NCBI GenBank assembly: GCA_005881275.1
Contig: VBEF01000083.1
Span: 1-36,216, forward strand
DNA: 36,216 nt
Source of the DNA: Chloroflexota bacterium
Lineage (GTDB): Bacteria > Chloroflexota > Dormibacteria > Dormibacterales > Dormibacteraceae
Direction: 5' to 3'
In this document: piece after piece, positions 16,063 to 23,262 of the stretch
Numbering within the stretch: the stretch's first letter is position 1
How the letters are laid out: the number at the start of each line of letters is the position of its first letter
The notes under the pieces: generated by a model
Seen by the model: only the letters and a program-made list of their open reading frames with translations
Database searches by the model: none
What the model was told of the DNA's origin: nothing
Made by a program: the position numbers and the translations under genes

Positions 16063-16932
16063 ATGTCCGTAACAGGCAAAGGCGTCGCCGCGGTGGTCCG
16101 GCAGCGCCTCGACTCCCTCAGCCCGGCCGAACGCCGGCTGGCCCGCGTCCTGCTCGCCTCGTATCCGATCGCCGGCCTCGAGAGCGTCGCCAGATTCGCC
16201 GATCGCGCCGGCGTCAGCCCGCCGACGGTCACCCGGTTCATCTCCAAGCTGGGATTTCGCGGCTATCCCGAGTTTCAGGAAAGCCTGCGGCATGAGGTCC
16301 AGGCGCGCCTCAGCTCTCCCCTGGCCCGCTACCGGGACGAGCCGAAGAGTGACTCGGCGGTCAACCACGCGCTCGATGTGTCGACCCACAACCTGAAGGC
16401 CACGCTCGACCTGCTGTCGGACCGCGACGTCAAGGAGGCGGTCGATCTCCTCGCCGATGTCCGCCACCGCGTCATGGTCCTGGGCGGGCGGGTGAGCGCT
16501 CCTCTGGCCCGCTACCTGGCCGGCCAGCTGCATCTTCTACGGCCAGGCATCGGCCTGGTGGACTCTGACCGCAGCGCGCCGGCGCAGCAGCTCATCGACA
16601 TGAGGAAGACCGACGTGCTGGTCGTCTTCGACTATCGCCGCTACCAGCCGGACACCATCGATTGTGCGCGGGTGGCGGCGGGACGAGGCTGCGACGTGAT
16701 CCTCTTCACCGACCCGTGGCTGTCTCCCGCGTCCGCGTTTGCGCGGCAGGTCCTGGTCACGAGCGTGGAGACGGTCGGGCCGTTCGACTCGCTGGTCGGC
16801 GCCGTGGCGGTCGTGGAGGCGCTGGTCACGGCTGTCCTGGCCAAGCTCGGCTCGCGCGCCGAGTCGCGGATGCAGAGCCTGGAGCGCCTGCGGGCGGGCG
16901 ATGTCCTCGGCGGGAACGACTCGGGAGGCTAG
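16063..16932 (+). CDS. MurR/RpiR-family transcriptional regulator
   Basis: The protein has 289 residues. The N-terminal HTH (about 1-80) shows LSPAERRLARVLLASYP, ESVARFADRAGVSPPTVTRF and KLGFRGYPEFQESL, the standard RpiR pattern. The C-terminal SIS domain (about 125-260), with VMVLGGRVSAPLARYLAG and DVLVVFDYRRYQPDTI, would bind a phosphosugar-like effector. It is divergent from the PuuD-like hydrolase and probably regulates it and perhaps the catabolic operon. The strand TDVLVVFDYRRY has Asp-Tyr where many SIS domains have a Ser/Thr, so effector binding may differ. Its stop overlaps the convergent membrane gene by 4 bp. Confidence 0.92.
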   Translation: MSVTGKGVAAVVRQRLDSLSPAERRLARVLLASYPIAGLESVARFADRAGVSPPTVTRFISKLGFRGYPEFQESLRHEVQARLSSPLARYRDEPKSDSAVNHALDVSTHNLKATLDLLSDRDVKEAVDLLADVRHRVMVLGGRVSAPLARYLAGQLHLLRPGIGLVDSDRSAPAQQLIDMRKTDVLVVFDYRRYQPDTIDCARVAAGRGCDVILFTDPWLSPASAFARQVLVTSVETVGPFDSLVGAVAVVEALVTAVLAKLGSRAESRMQSLERLRAGDVLGGNDSGG

Positions 16933-18389
16933 CGAGCCAGCGCGAGCTCCGGTTGTGGGTTTTCCGCGATCGGCGCCATGGCCGCAGCCACGGCCGCAGC
17001 CGCGTGGGTGAGGGCCTCGATCTCGGCCGAGCTGTACGGCGGCCCTGCCGACCGTGGGCAAATTGAAATTGAGCCGAGCTCAGCACGTGGGTTTGCGATG
17101 GGGACGGTTAGCGCGACGCTGCCGATGCGTCCGTGGGTGGCGAGTGCCTTGACGCCGCCGCTGGTCTCGATACGGACCTCGGCCGCGGTGCATCCGAGGG
17201 CTTCGATCGTCTCCTTGAGGAAGCGACGTGCCAGCCCGCCCGGGTCGATGACCGAGATGCCGGCGACGAGCTCCACATGGTCAGCGAATAGGTACAGCTT
17301 CCGTTCGCGCCGGTTGAACCACCGGTCCGCAAGCTGCTCGAGGCGTTTCCGAGCCGGTAAGAAAACAGCTCCCAGGATCAGCGTGCTGATCACAAAGGCG
17401 AAGTCGGACTTGTTGCCGGTGGCAAGAACGAAGAAGTATTGGAAAAGTCGAATCGAGGCCGAATAGACACCAGCCGCAAGCGCCAAAAGCGATCCGTAGA
17501 CAAAGGTGCGATTGATGAGGACGTCGATGTCGTAAAGGCGATGCCGCAGGACTGCGATCCCGATCGCGACCGGCAACGCTCCTAAAGAAACCCAGTACGC
17601 CACCACTATCAGCTGCACGTCAGAGGACGGATCGAGCTCCGCGCGCACCGCTATCGACGCCAGAACCGCCAAGGCCGCCAAGGCCGCCGCGTACGCAAAC
17701 CACTTGAGCTGCTGGCGCTGTCGGTAGGCGCTCCTTCGATAGCGAACGAACACGGACGCGGCAGCAAGAAAAACGCCCACACCCATCAAGACAAAGCTGA
17801 TGCCGGCGAATCCTGATACGAGAGGCTTCAGGTCCGGTCGGCTGAGCGGATTGATGACACCTGGAAATAGGAAGAGCCCTCCAGGTTGGATGGCAAGGCC
17901 CACTGTACCCAGCAAAATGCCCCCGACCGAGATAGCGAGGGCCAACGCCCATCGCCGCGAAGGGAGGCGCCCGTCGGGGAAGAACAGGGGAAGCACTGCG
18001 GCGATGCCGATCTGGCCAGGCAGCCAGTTCCACGACGCGAACCACGCGGCGGCCGTCGTACCGGCGTGATGCACGACTCCCACGAGATCCGCCACGGCAT
18101 ACCAGACCGCATAGTCCTGGATCGCCCAGTCGAACCCGATCCCCGCCACCAGCCAGCCGATCGGGCCTTCAAGCCTCCGTTGAATGAGGAGGGCGCCGAT
18201 CGTGGCAAAGACCAGGGTTACGACCAGCCGCGAACCGACCACCAGGAAGCCGTGGCCGAGGCCGTACGCAGATGGAATCGGCCGGTCGCCCACGGACTGC
18301 ACAGAGAGAACCGTAAGCACCATGACGGTGAACGTGGCCACCCACACGAGCCACGCCACTGGCGTGGACAGGTTGCGAGTGCTCGGCAC
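16929..18389 (-). CDS. Membrane sensor-like protein with C-terminal GAF-like domain but no kinase core
   Basis: The protein has 486 residues from GTG 18389. The first two thirds carry about eight membrane segments, ending in AIGIAVLRHRLYDIDVLINR and VYGSLLALAAGVYSASIRLF, a module found in front of histidine kinases or GGDEF domains in Chloroflexota and Actinomycetota. After a cytosolic linker (PARKRLEQLADRWFNRRE) comes a GAF-like stretch of about 130 residues (LVAGISVIDPGGLARRFLKE to SAEIEALTHAAAAVAAAM). No HisKA, HATPase or GGDEF motif follows and the protein simply ends. It may signal through a partner protein or be a truncated sensor. Function is unknown. A -10-like TAAGAT lies 6 nt before the GTG. 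Confidence 0.7.
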   Translation of the reverse strand: MPSTRNLSTPVAWLVWVATFTVMVLTVLSVQSVGDRPIPSAYGLGHGFLVVGSRLVVTLVFATIGALLIQRRLEGPIGWLVAGIGFDWAIQDYAVWYAVADLVGVVHHAGTTAAAWFASWNWLPGQIGIAAVLPLFFPDGRLPSRRWALALAISVGGILLGTVGLAIQPGGLFLFPGVINPLSRPDLKPLVSGFAGISFVLMGVGVFLAAASVFVRYRRSAYRQRQQLKWFAYAAALAALAVLASIAVRAELDPSSDVQLIVVAYWVSLGALPVAIGIAVLRHRLYDIDVLINRTFVYGSLLALAAGVYSASIRLFQYFFVLATGNKSDFAFVISTLILGAVFLPARKRLEQLADRWFNRRERKLYLFADHVELVAGISVIDPGGLARRFLKETIEALGCTAAEVRIETSGGVKALATHGRIGSVALTVPIANPRAELGSISICPRSAGPPYSSAEIEALTHAAAAVAAAMAPIAENPQPELALAR

Positions 18390-18438
18390 GCGGCGATCTT
18401 AGTCTCCTGGTCGGAATCTGCCCGAGTACGATGCGGAG
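18390..18438. promoter_or_regulatory. Divergent leaderless promoters
   Basis: The 49-bp gap holds back-to-back -10-like boxes: TAAGAT on the minus strand (18401-18396, 6 nt before GTG 18389) and TACGAT on the plus strand (18427-18432, 6 nt before ATG 18439). No Shine-Dalgarno fits at either start and no clear -35 is visible. The spacing predicts leaderless messages in both directions. Confidence 0.45.
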
Positions 18439-19773
18439 ATGGTCATGGAGGCCGTCAAGGCCCTCAGCGCGGAAGAGATCACCGAACTCTGTCTGCGCCA
18501 CACGCTGTATGACTGGTCGGCACAGGCCGGCCTGAAACCCCTTCCGGTGGCCAGCGCGAAGGGCGTGTACTTCCACACAGCGGACGGGCGCCGCTTCATC
18601 GACTTCAACAGCCAGCTCATGTGCGTCAACGCGGGTCACGGCGACCGGCGGATCATCGACGCGATAAAGCGCCAGGCCGAGCACCTGCCCTACATCAGCC
18701 CGTTCATGGCCCACGAGGCGCGGGCGCGCCTCGGCGCCAAGCTCGCCCAGCTGCTGCCTGGCGACATCGACAAGGTCTTCTTCACTCTGGCCGGCGCCGA
18801 CGCAAACGAGAACGCGATCAAGATCGCTCGCGCTGTCACCGGACGCCACAAGGTCCTCGCCCGCTACCGCTCGTATCACGGCTCGACCGGCAGCGCCGTG
18901 CAGGCGACCGGCGACCCAAGGCGCTGGGCGAACGAGAACCCAGGGGGCGGAGTCGTGCACGTACTCGATCCGTACCACGGCATCCAGCGCGGATGGGACG
19001 CCGTCGAGGAGGCGCTCGCCGACCTCGACGAGACGATTCAGCTCGAGGGGCCGCAGACGATCGCGGCGTTCATGCTCGAGCCGATCGTCGGCACGAATGG
19101 GATCCTGATCCCCCCTGACGGTTACCTGCAGGGCGTGAGAGCTCTGTGCGATCGCTACGGCATCCTGATGATCTGCGACGAGGTCATGACCGGATTCGGA
19201 AGAACGGGCCGGTGGTTCGCGGTCGACCATTGGGCGGTGGTGCCCGACATGATCACGATGGCGAAGGGGCTGACGAGCAGCTATGTGCCGCTGGGCGCGG
19301 TCGGGATGCGCCCAAAAGTTGCCGCGTACTTCGAAGACCACGTGTTTTACGGCGGACTCACCTATAACAGCCATCCGCTGGGCTGCGCCGCCGCGCTTGG
19401 CGCGATCCAGGCTTATGAAGAAGACGATATGGTCGGCAATTCGCAGCGCATGGGCGCCGTGCTGGCGCGGCACCACAAGCAGCTGCGCGAGAGGCATCCC
19501 TGCGTCGGGGCGGCGCGATCGATCGGATTGTTTGGGTGCCTCGAGCTTGTCCGCGACAGGCAGACGCTGGAACCGCTTGCGCCATTCAACGGCACATCAC
19601 CCGAGATGAAGGCGATCTCCCAGGCGCTCCTCGAGGCGGGCATGCACACGTTCGTGCGCTGGAACACGATCATGACCAACCCACCGCTGTGCATCACCGA
19701 AGCCGAGCTCGCTGAAGGCTTCGAGATCCTTGACAGTGCGCTCGAGATTGGAGACCGAGCGATCCTGGATTAG
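18439..19773 (+). CDS. Class III aminotransferase (taurine/omega-amino acid type)
   Basis: The protein has 444 residues. It opens with LCLRHTLYDWSAQAGLKPLP, GVYFHTADGRRFIDFNSQLM and NAGHGD, as in the taurine:pyruvate/omega-amino acid aminotransferase group. Other motifs are AGADANENAIKIAR, RYRSYHGSTGSAVQATGDPR, FMLEPIVGTNG, ICDEVMTGFGRTG (Asp247) and the PLP lysine Lys276 in TMAKGLTSSYVPLGAVG. It is clearly distinct from the tandem pair in the upstream operon. It overlaps the downstream CoA-ligase-like gene by up to 44 bp, so deamination of an omega-amino compound and CoA activation of the product may be linked. Translation probably starts without a leader. Confidence 0.88.
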   Translation: MVMEAVKALSAEEITELCLRHTLYDWSAQAGLKPLPVASAKGVYFHTADGRRFIDFNSQLMCVNAGHGDRRIIDAIKRQAEHLPYISPFMAHEARARLGAKLAQLLPGDIDKVFFTLAGADANENAIKIARAVTGRHKVLARYRSYHGSTGSAVQATGDPRRWANENPGGGVVHVLDPYHGIQRGWDAVEEALADLDETIQLEGPQTIAAFMLEPIVGTNGILIPPDGYLQGVRALCDRYGILMICDEVMTGFGRTGRWFAVDHWAVVPDMITMAKGLTSSYVPLGAVGMRPKVAAYFEDHVFYGGLTYNSHPLGCAAALGAIQAYEEDDMVGNSQRMGAVLARHHKQLRERHPCVGAARSIGLFGCLELVRDRQTLEPLAPFNGTSPEMKAISQALLEAGMHTFVRWNTIMTNPPLCITEAELAEGFEILDSALEIGDRAILD

Positions 19774-20971
19774 TCACGACGAGCTGCGGGCGGCGCAGCT
19801 CGCGAAGCTGCGCACCGGGCTCCGCGACGTGCTCGCGACCAACGCGTTCTGGCGGGCGAGGCTCCACGATGTCGGCGGCTGGGACGATTTCGAACGTCTG
19901 CCGCTGACCGCGAAGTCGGATCTTGTTGCCGACCAGGCCGCGGCGCCGCCTTTCGGTACGAATCTCACCTATCCCCAGGAACGCTATGTGCGGCTCCATC
20001 AGACCTCCGGTTCGAGCGGCGGGCATCCGCTGCGCTGGCTCGATACCGCCGAATCGTGGGAGTGGTGCGCGCGGATCTGGGCCGACCACGTATACCGCGC
20101 CGCCGCCGTTACGAGGGCAGACCGTGTCTTCCTGGCTTTCTCCTTTGGTCCGTTCCTTGGCTTCTGGTCCGCCTTCAGTGGCGCCGAGCGGCTCGGCGCG
20201 TTGTGCGTCTCGGGCGGCTCCATGAGCAGCGAGCAGCGCGTGCAGGATCTGCTCGAGCTCGAAGCCACGGTGCTCATGTCGACGCCGACCTACGCGCTGC
20301 GTCTTGCCGACGTCGCCCGTGAGAGAGGATTTGACCTTGCGAGCTCGGCCGTGCGAGTCACGATTCATGCTGGTGAGCCGGGGGCGAGCATCCCCACTAC
20401 ACGTAGCGCGATCGAGGCGGCCTGGTCCGCAGTGTCGTTCGATCACACCGGGATGACCGAGCTTGGACCGACGGGCCACAGCTGCTCGGCGCGCGACGGC
20501 GTGCACCTGATCGAGTCGGAGTTCATTTTCGAAGTCACTTCTGACGGCGAGCTGGTGGCGACGAATCTTGGACGATGGGGGATGCCGCTCATCCGGTACC
20601 GGACGGGCGATCGGGTGATCGTGTCGCGTGAGCCGTGCTCGTGCGGGAGCCCGTTTCTGAAGCTGGTGGGTGGGATCCAGGGACGGGTCGACGATATGTT
20701 CACGGTGCGTGGGGTGAACCTTTATCCGTCGCAGGTGGAAGAGATCGTGCGGCGGTATCGGGAGGTCGGTGAGTTCGTGATCGAGCACCGCCGCGAGCGC
20801 CAGATGGATGAGGTGACGGTGGTGGTCGAGGCGGCGGGGAGCGATTTCCCGATCGGGCGGCTCGAGGCTGATCTCCGGCAGGCGCTGGGAGTCCGGTTGG
20901 GCTGCCGTCTCGTGCCGCTCAGAACCCTTCCGCGGTCGGAGCTCAAAGCCCGGCGCGTAATAAGGCTATGA
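19730..20971 (+). CDS. Phenylacetate-CoA ligase-like AMP-forming enzyme
   Basis: The protein has 413 residues from TTG 19730. GTG 19736 and TTG 19748 are equally possible starts. Motifs are the ATP loop HQTSGSSGGHP, the adenylation motif DHTGMTELGPTGHSC, LIRYRTGDRV, the zinc-type cysteine motif PCSCGSPF and GRVDDMFTVRGVNLYPSQVE, matching the PaaK branch of the ANL superfamily. The C-terminal domain ends ELKARRVIRL, with a lysine in the usual catalytic region. It should activate a carboxylate to its CoA thioester through an acyl-AMP. The substrate need not be phenylacetate. The gene starts inside the aminotransferase, indicating co-translation. Confidence 0.85.
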   Translation: MTVRSRLETERSWISHDELRAAQLAKLRTGLRDVLATNAFWRARLHDVGGWDDFERLPLTAKSDLVADQAAAPPFGTNLTYPQERYVRLHQTSGSSGGHPLRWLDTAESWEWCARIWADHVYRAAAVTRADRVFLAFSFGPFLGFWSAFSGAERLGALCVSGGSMSSEQRVQDLLELEATVLMSTPTYALRLADVARERGFDLASSAVRVTIHAGEPGASIPTTRSAIEAAWSAVSFDHTGMTELGPTGHSCSARDGVHLIESEFIFEVTSDGELVATNLGRWGMPLIRYRTGDRVIVSREPCSCGSPFLKLVGGIQGRVDDMFTVRGVNLYPSQVEEIVRRYREVGEFVIEHRRERQMDEVTVVVEAAGSDFPIGRLEADLRQALGVRLGCRLVPLRTLPRSELKARRVIRL

Positions 20972-21037
20972 AGAGGGTGCTTGGGGTGGGTTTGGGTGGC
21001 CGGACTGAATAGATTTGTTGGCTGTTAACACTCTGAG

Positions 21038-21322
21038 GATGCACGAACGCCCAAGCAGCGCCGCACGCGCTGGTCGAGATGGTTCACCACGCCATGGACC
21101 AGACCGCCGCGCGACCAGAACTCGATGTGATGGGGGCTGGTCCAGTTGATCGGCCGGTCGCAGCCCGGCCCTGAGCTGGTTCCTCTCTGCCACCACCACC
21201 ATCGTCTCGTGCACGAGGGCGGCTGGCAGGTGATCCGCGCGGGCGAAGGTGTGAAGTTCATTCCTCCCGAGAGAGTTGTCCTGAGAAGGGTTCGCGGGCC
21301 GGGAGTGAGCTGGGCGGCTTAG
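21038..21322 (+). pseudogene. Decayed DUF222/HNH endonuclease (13E12-type) remnant
   Basis: This 350-bp gap (20972-21318) holds no intact gene but three recognisable pieces. 21038-21064 reads DARTPKQRR, and after a small deletion 21070-21102 reads LVEMVHHAMDQ, the DUF222 signature of the type RTP.QRRADALVE. 21176-21322 reads LVPLCHHHHRLVHEGGWQVI and continues KFIPPERVV to a TAG, which is the second half of an HNH motif and the usual C-terminus. The first HNH half is present but inverted (21103-21168). Over 100 residues between DUF222 and HNH are missing. The end overlaps the MarR gene stop by 4 bp. This family is multi-copy and often decayed in Actinomycetota-like genomes. Confidence 0.75.
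21103..21168 (-). other. Inverted segment encoding the first half of the HNH motif
   Basis: Read on the minus strand this 66-bp piece gives PGCDRPINW, then TSPHHIEFWSRGG, the zinc-cysteine and H-H-I portion that should directly precede LVPLCHHHH. The flanking pieces of the same protein are on the plus strand. Turning the segment round in place would give ...FWSRGG followed by CCC and, 1 nt later, GAG CTG GTT CCT (GGP..ELVPL), close to the expected order. This indicates a local inversion with a few codons lost at the join. Confidence 0.7.
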
Positions 21323-21762
21323 CGCCGCTCGTTCGTCCCGACGACCTCGGTCAGCAAACAGAGCAGGGCAGCTCGTTGCGTCTCGTCCAGCACCGCAACG
21401 AAGCGATCCGACAGCGCGCGCGTGCGCGGAATCAGTTGCTGCACAACCTGAAGACCCTTCGGGCTCAGGGCGATTGTCTTGCGGCGCCCGTCGCGCGGGT
21501 CGCGCCCCGAGCGGATCAGGCCGCGATCGCAAAGGCGCGAGACGACCGCCGCCATGGTCGAGCGATCAAGTGAGACGCGATGGCCGAGCGTTCGCTGGTC
21601 GAGATCAGGCTCGTTGTAAAGGGCGTTCAGCGTCGCGAACTGGGGCGATGTGATCGTGCGCGAGACCTCCTCATTCCATAGCACGTTCAGCACCTGTACG
21701 GCGCGGCGCATCAGGTGACCCGGATGCTGCATGAGGTCTTCAGGCGGGGGCGTTTGCTTCAC
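21319..21762 (-). CDS. MarR-family transcriptional regulator
   Basis: The protein has 147 residues from GTG 21762. It shows TSPQFATLNALYNEPDLDQR, LGHRVSLDRSTMAAVVSRLC and DRGLIRSGRDPRDGRRKTIA, the classic MarR helix-turn-helix plus wing with the D.R.R motif, flanked by dimerisation helices. MarR proteins are usually repressors released by small aromatic or other ligands. Its start lies only 8 bp from the ATG of the divergent membrane gene, so any promoter of one must overlap the other gene's 5' end. It probably regulates that neighbour and itself. Confidence 0.9.
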   Translation of the reverse strand: MKQTPPPEDLMQHPGHLMRRAVQVLNVLWNEEVSRTITSPQFATLNALYNEPDLDQRTLGHRVSLDRSTMAAVVSRLCDRGLIRSGRDPRDGRRKTIALSPKGLQVVQQLIPRTRALSDRFVAVLDETQRAALLCLLTEVVGTNERR

Positions 21763-21770
21763 GCCAGTCC

Positions 21771-22718
21771 ATGATCGGGTTTTCCTACACTGGGCACAGA
21801 GTTGACGTGACCTTCCTCAACGTTGTGCTGCCGCTGGGGTCATCCGTCCTTAGCTTCGCCTTCGCGGCCATGGTCTTGGACCAGTGGTGGCAGCGGCGCC
21901 AGGGCTTCCAGCTTGTGTGGGGGATCGGACTCGTCTGGTACGGGATCGCCGCGGGCTCCGAATTCTGGGGCGGGGCGTTCGGGTGGAGCGAGACCGTCTA
22001 TCGCACGTGGTATCTGATCGGCGCATTCTTTGTCGCGGCCTACCTGGGCGCCGGAACGGTCCTTCTGCTCGCGAAAACGCGATTTGGATATTTCGTGGGA
22101 GGGACCGTCCTGTTCGGTGGTCTCCTCTCGCTGCTGTTCAGTCACTCCCCACGCTATCCCGGCGCTGCGACCGCCGGCAACGTCACCTTTGCCATCGCGT
22201 TGGTGGGAGGAATCGCGATCATCGCCGCGACTGCCAGCCGCCGCGAGCTGGCGGCGCGCATTGCGATGGGCGTGCTGGTCGTTGCGTCGATTGGAGTCGG
22301 GTACCTGGTGCTGACGGCGCCCCTGCAAGCTCCAGGTTGGGCACTCGACAGCAACACACACGTGCCAGTAGGAGCGGCCTTTCCCGGATACGTCCGGGTG
22401 CTGACCGGCCCATTCAACATCGCCGGCGCGCTGTGCCTCATCTTCGGTGGGATCTATTCGGCATACGTCTACATGGGCAGACTGAACTCGCGCGTGCCGG
22501 CCACGATCCTGATCGCCGTCGGAGCGTTCATCCCCGGCCTGACCAGCAGCCTGAACCGCTTCGGCGTCACCTGGTCGTTCTTTCTCGGCGAGTTCCTGGG
22601 CCTGCTCCTGATCTTCGTGGGCTTTCTCGTCAGCGTGGATGTGTTCAGGAACGTGCGAATCGGGATCACTCTATGGTCGCGACACCCGTCGGCTTCACTC
22701 GAAAGTGAGGTCGGTTGA
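21771..22718 (+). CDS. Polytopic membrane protein of unknown function
   Basis: The protein has 315 residues and about eight to nine membrane segments, for example LPLGSSVLSFAFAAMVL, LVWGIGLVWYGIAAGSEFW, TWYLIGAFFVAAYLGAGTVL and FFLGEFLGLLLIFVGFLVSV. I do not recognise a named family. Short loops and repeated Gly/Trp/Tyr in membranes suggest a sensor-like or small-solute protein. The ATG at 21771 is used here. GTG 21807 is an alternative preceded by a -10-like TACACT (21786-21791), and that would leave room for a promoter between this gene and divergent marR. The 3' end overlaps the convergent OsmC gene by 24 bp. Confidence 0.65.
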   Translation: MIGFSYTGHRVDVTFLNVVLPLGSSVLSFAFAAMVLDQWWQRRQGFQLVWGIGLVWYGIAAGSEFWGGAFGWSETVYRTWYLIGAFFVAAYLGAGTVLLLAKTRFGYFVGGTVLFGGLLSLLFSHSPRYPGAATAGNVTFAIALVGGIAIIAATASRRELAARIAMGVLVVASIGVGYLVLTAPLQAPGWALDSNTHVPVGAAFPGYVRVLTGPFNIAGALCLIFGGIYSAYVYMGRLNSRVPATILIAVGAFIPGLTSSLNRFGVTWSFFLGEFLGLLLIFVGFLVSVDVFRNVRIGITLWSRHPSASLESEVG

Positions 22719-23168
22719 GATCTCGATCGCCTTTTCGATGCTCCTGGCGACAGGGCACCTCGCGGCGTGGTGGGAATGCGCCCGCTCGGCGGCATCGCGT
22801 TTCTCCTCGTCGCAGCCCCGGAGCGTGTAGCGGACGTGGATCTTCTTGATGACCAGGATTTTCTCCTCGACGTAGATCTCGCCTTCGGCCTCTGACGTCA
22901 GCCGGCCCTCACTCGCGTCGATCCCGCGCGCTTCCAGCGCGCCCCCGAGCGTCCCGGTCAGTCAACCGGCTGCGGCGGCGACCACATAATCGAGCGTGGT
23001 TGCGTGTTCGGGGTACTGGCCCGGGGCCGTTCCGTAGTGCTCTCGGACCGGCCCGTGGGTGCCGAAGATCACCGGTTGCGGCTCGACAGGCAGGTACGCC
23101 TGACGGATCGGGCCCCGCTCCCGGACGATCCTTACCTTTGAGATGTAGACCGGCCTGGGTGTCTCCAC
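22695..23168 (-). CDS. OsmC-family protein with in-frame TGA at the catalytic cysteine: probable selenoprotein
   Basis: From GTG 23168 the frame encodes METPRPVYISKVRIVRERG to TTLDYVVAAAAG, meets TGA at 22964-22962, and continues in the same frame as LTGTLGGALEARGI to IHVRYTLRGCDEEKRDAAE, HHAARCPVARSIEKAIEI and a TGA stop at 22697-22695, 157 residues in all. In OsmC/Ohr-type peroxide reductases of this pattern the residue after AAAAG is the peroxidatic cysteine (AAAAGC.TGT.GGALEARG). Here codon 69 is TGA. The second conserved cysteine, Cys138 (RCPVA), is intact. No other frame break exists, and coding character is equally good on both sides. A hairpin suited to a bacterial SECIS starts 19 nt after the TGA. 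A nonsense mutation or read error is the alternative. Confidence 0.8.
22926..22942 (-). promoter_or_regulatory. Candidate bacterial SECIS hairpin
   Basis: In the mRNA sense the 17 nt read GCGCGCU-GGA-AGCGCGC, a perfect 7-bp stem with a three-base loop starting with G. The loop begins 26 nt after the TGA at 22962, inside the 16-37 nt range and with the loop-G feature described for bacterial SECIS elements. The same bases encode GALEARG, which tends to be self-complementary in GC-rich genomes, so the hairpin alone is not proof. Confidence 0.5.
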
Positions 23169-23176
23169 CTTCGCTC

Positions 23177-23182
23177 AGATTA
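23177..23182 (-). promoter_or_regulatory. -10 box of the OsmC gene (leaderless)
   Basis: TAATCT on the minus strand ends 8 nt before GTG 23168, the spacing expected when transcription starts at the start codon itself. A stop codon lies immediately upstream in frame, so GTG 23168 is the most upstream possible start. No convincing -35 is visible. Confidence 0.45.
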
Positions 23183-23262
23183 CGGTCTTCGCCAGACGCA
23201 CCCATTGACCGCGGTGGTCCCACGAGGTCTACTTGTGCCGCGCGATGGAAGCGGTTTCACCA

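Noticed and set aside
18169-19497. 442-codon open frame on the minus strand opposite the aminotransferase
   Set aside because: Antisense shadow with no recognisable fold, spanning the start region of the divergent pair.
20966-21532. 188-codon minus-strand frame spanning the HNH relic and part of marR
   Set aside because: It is not in the frame of the HNH half and runs across an unrelated gene; only the short HNH pieces are meaningful.
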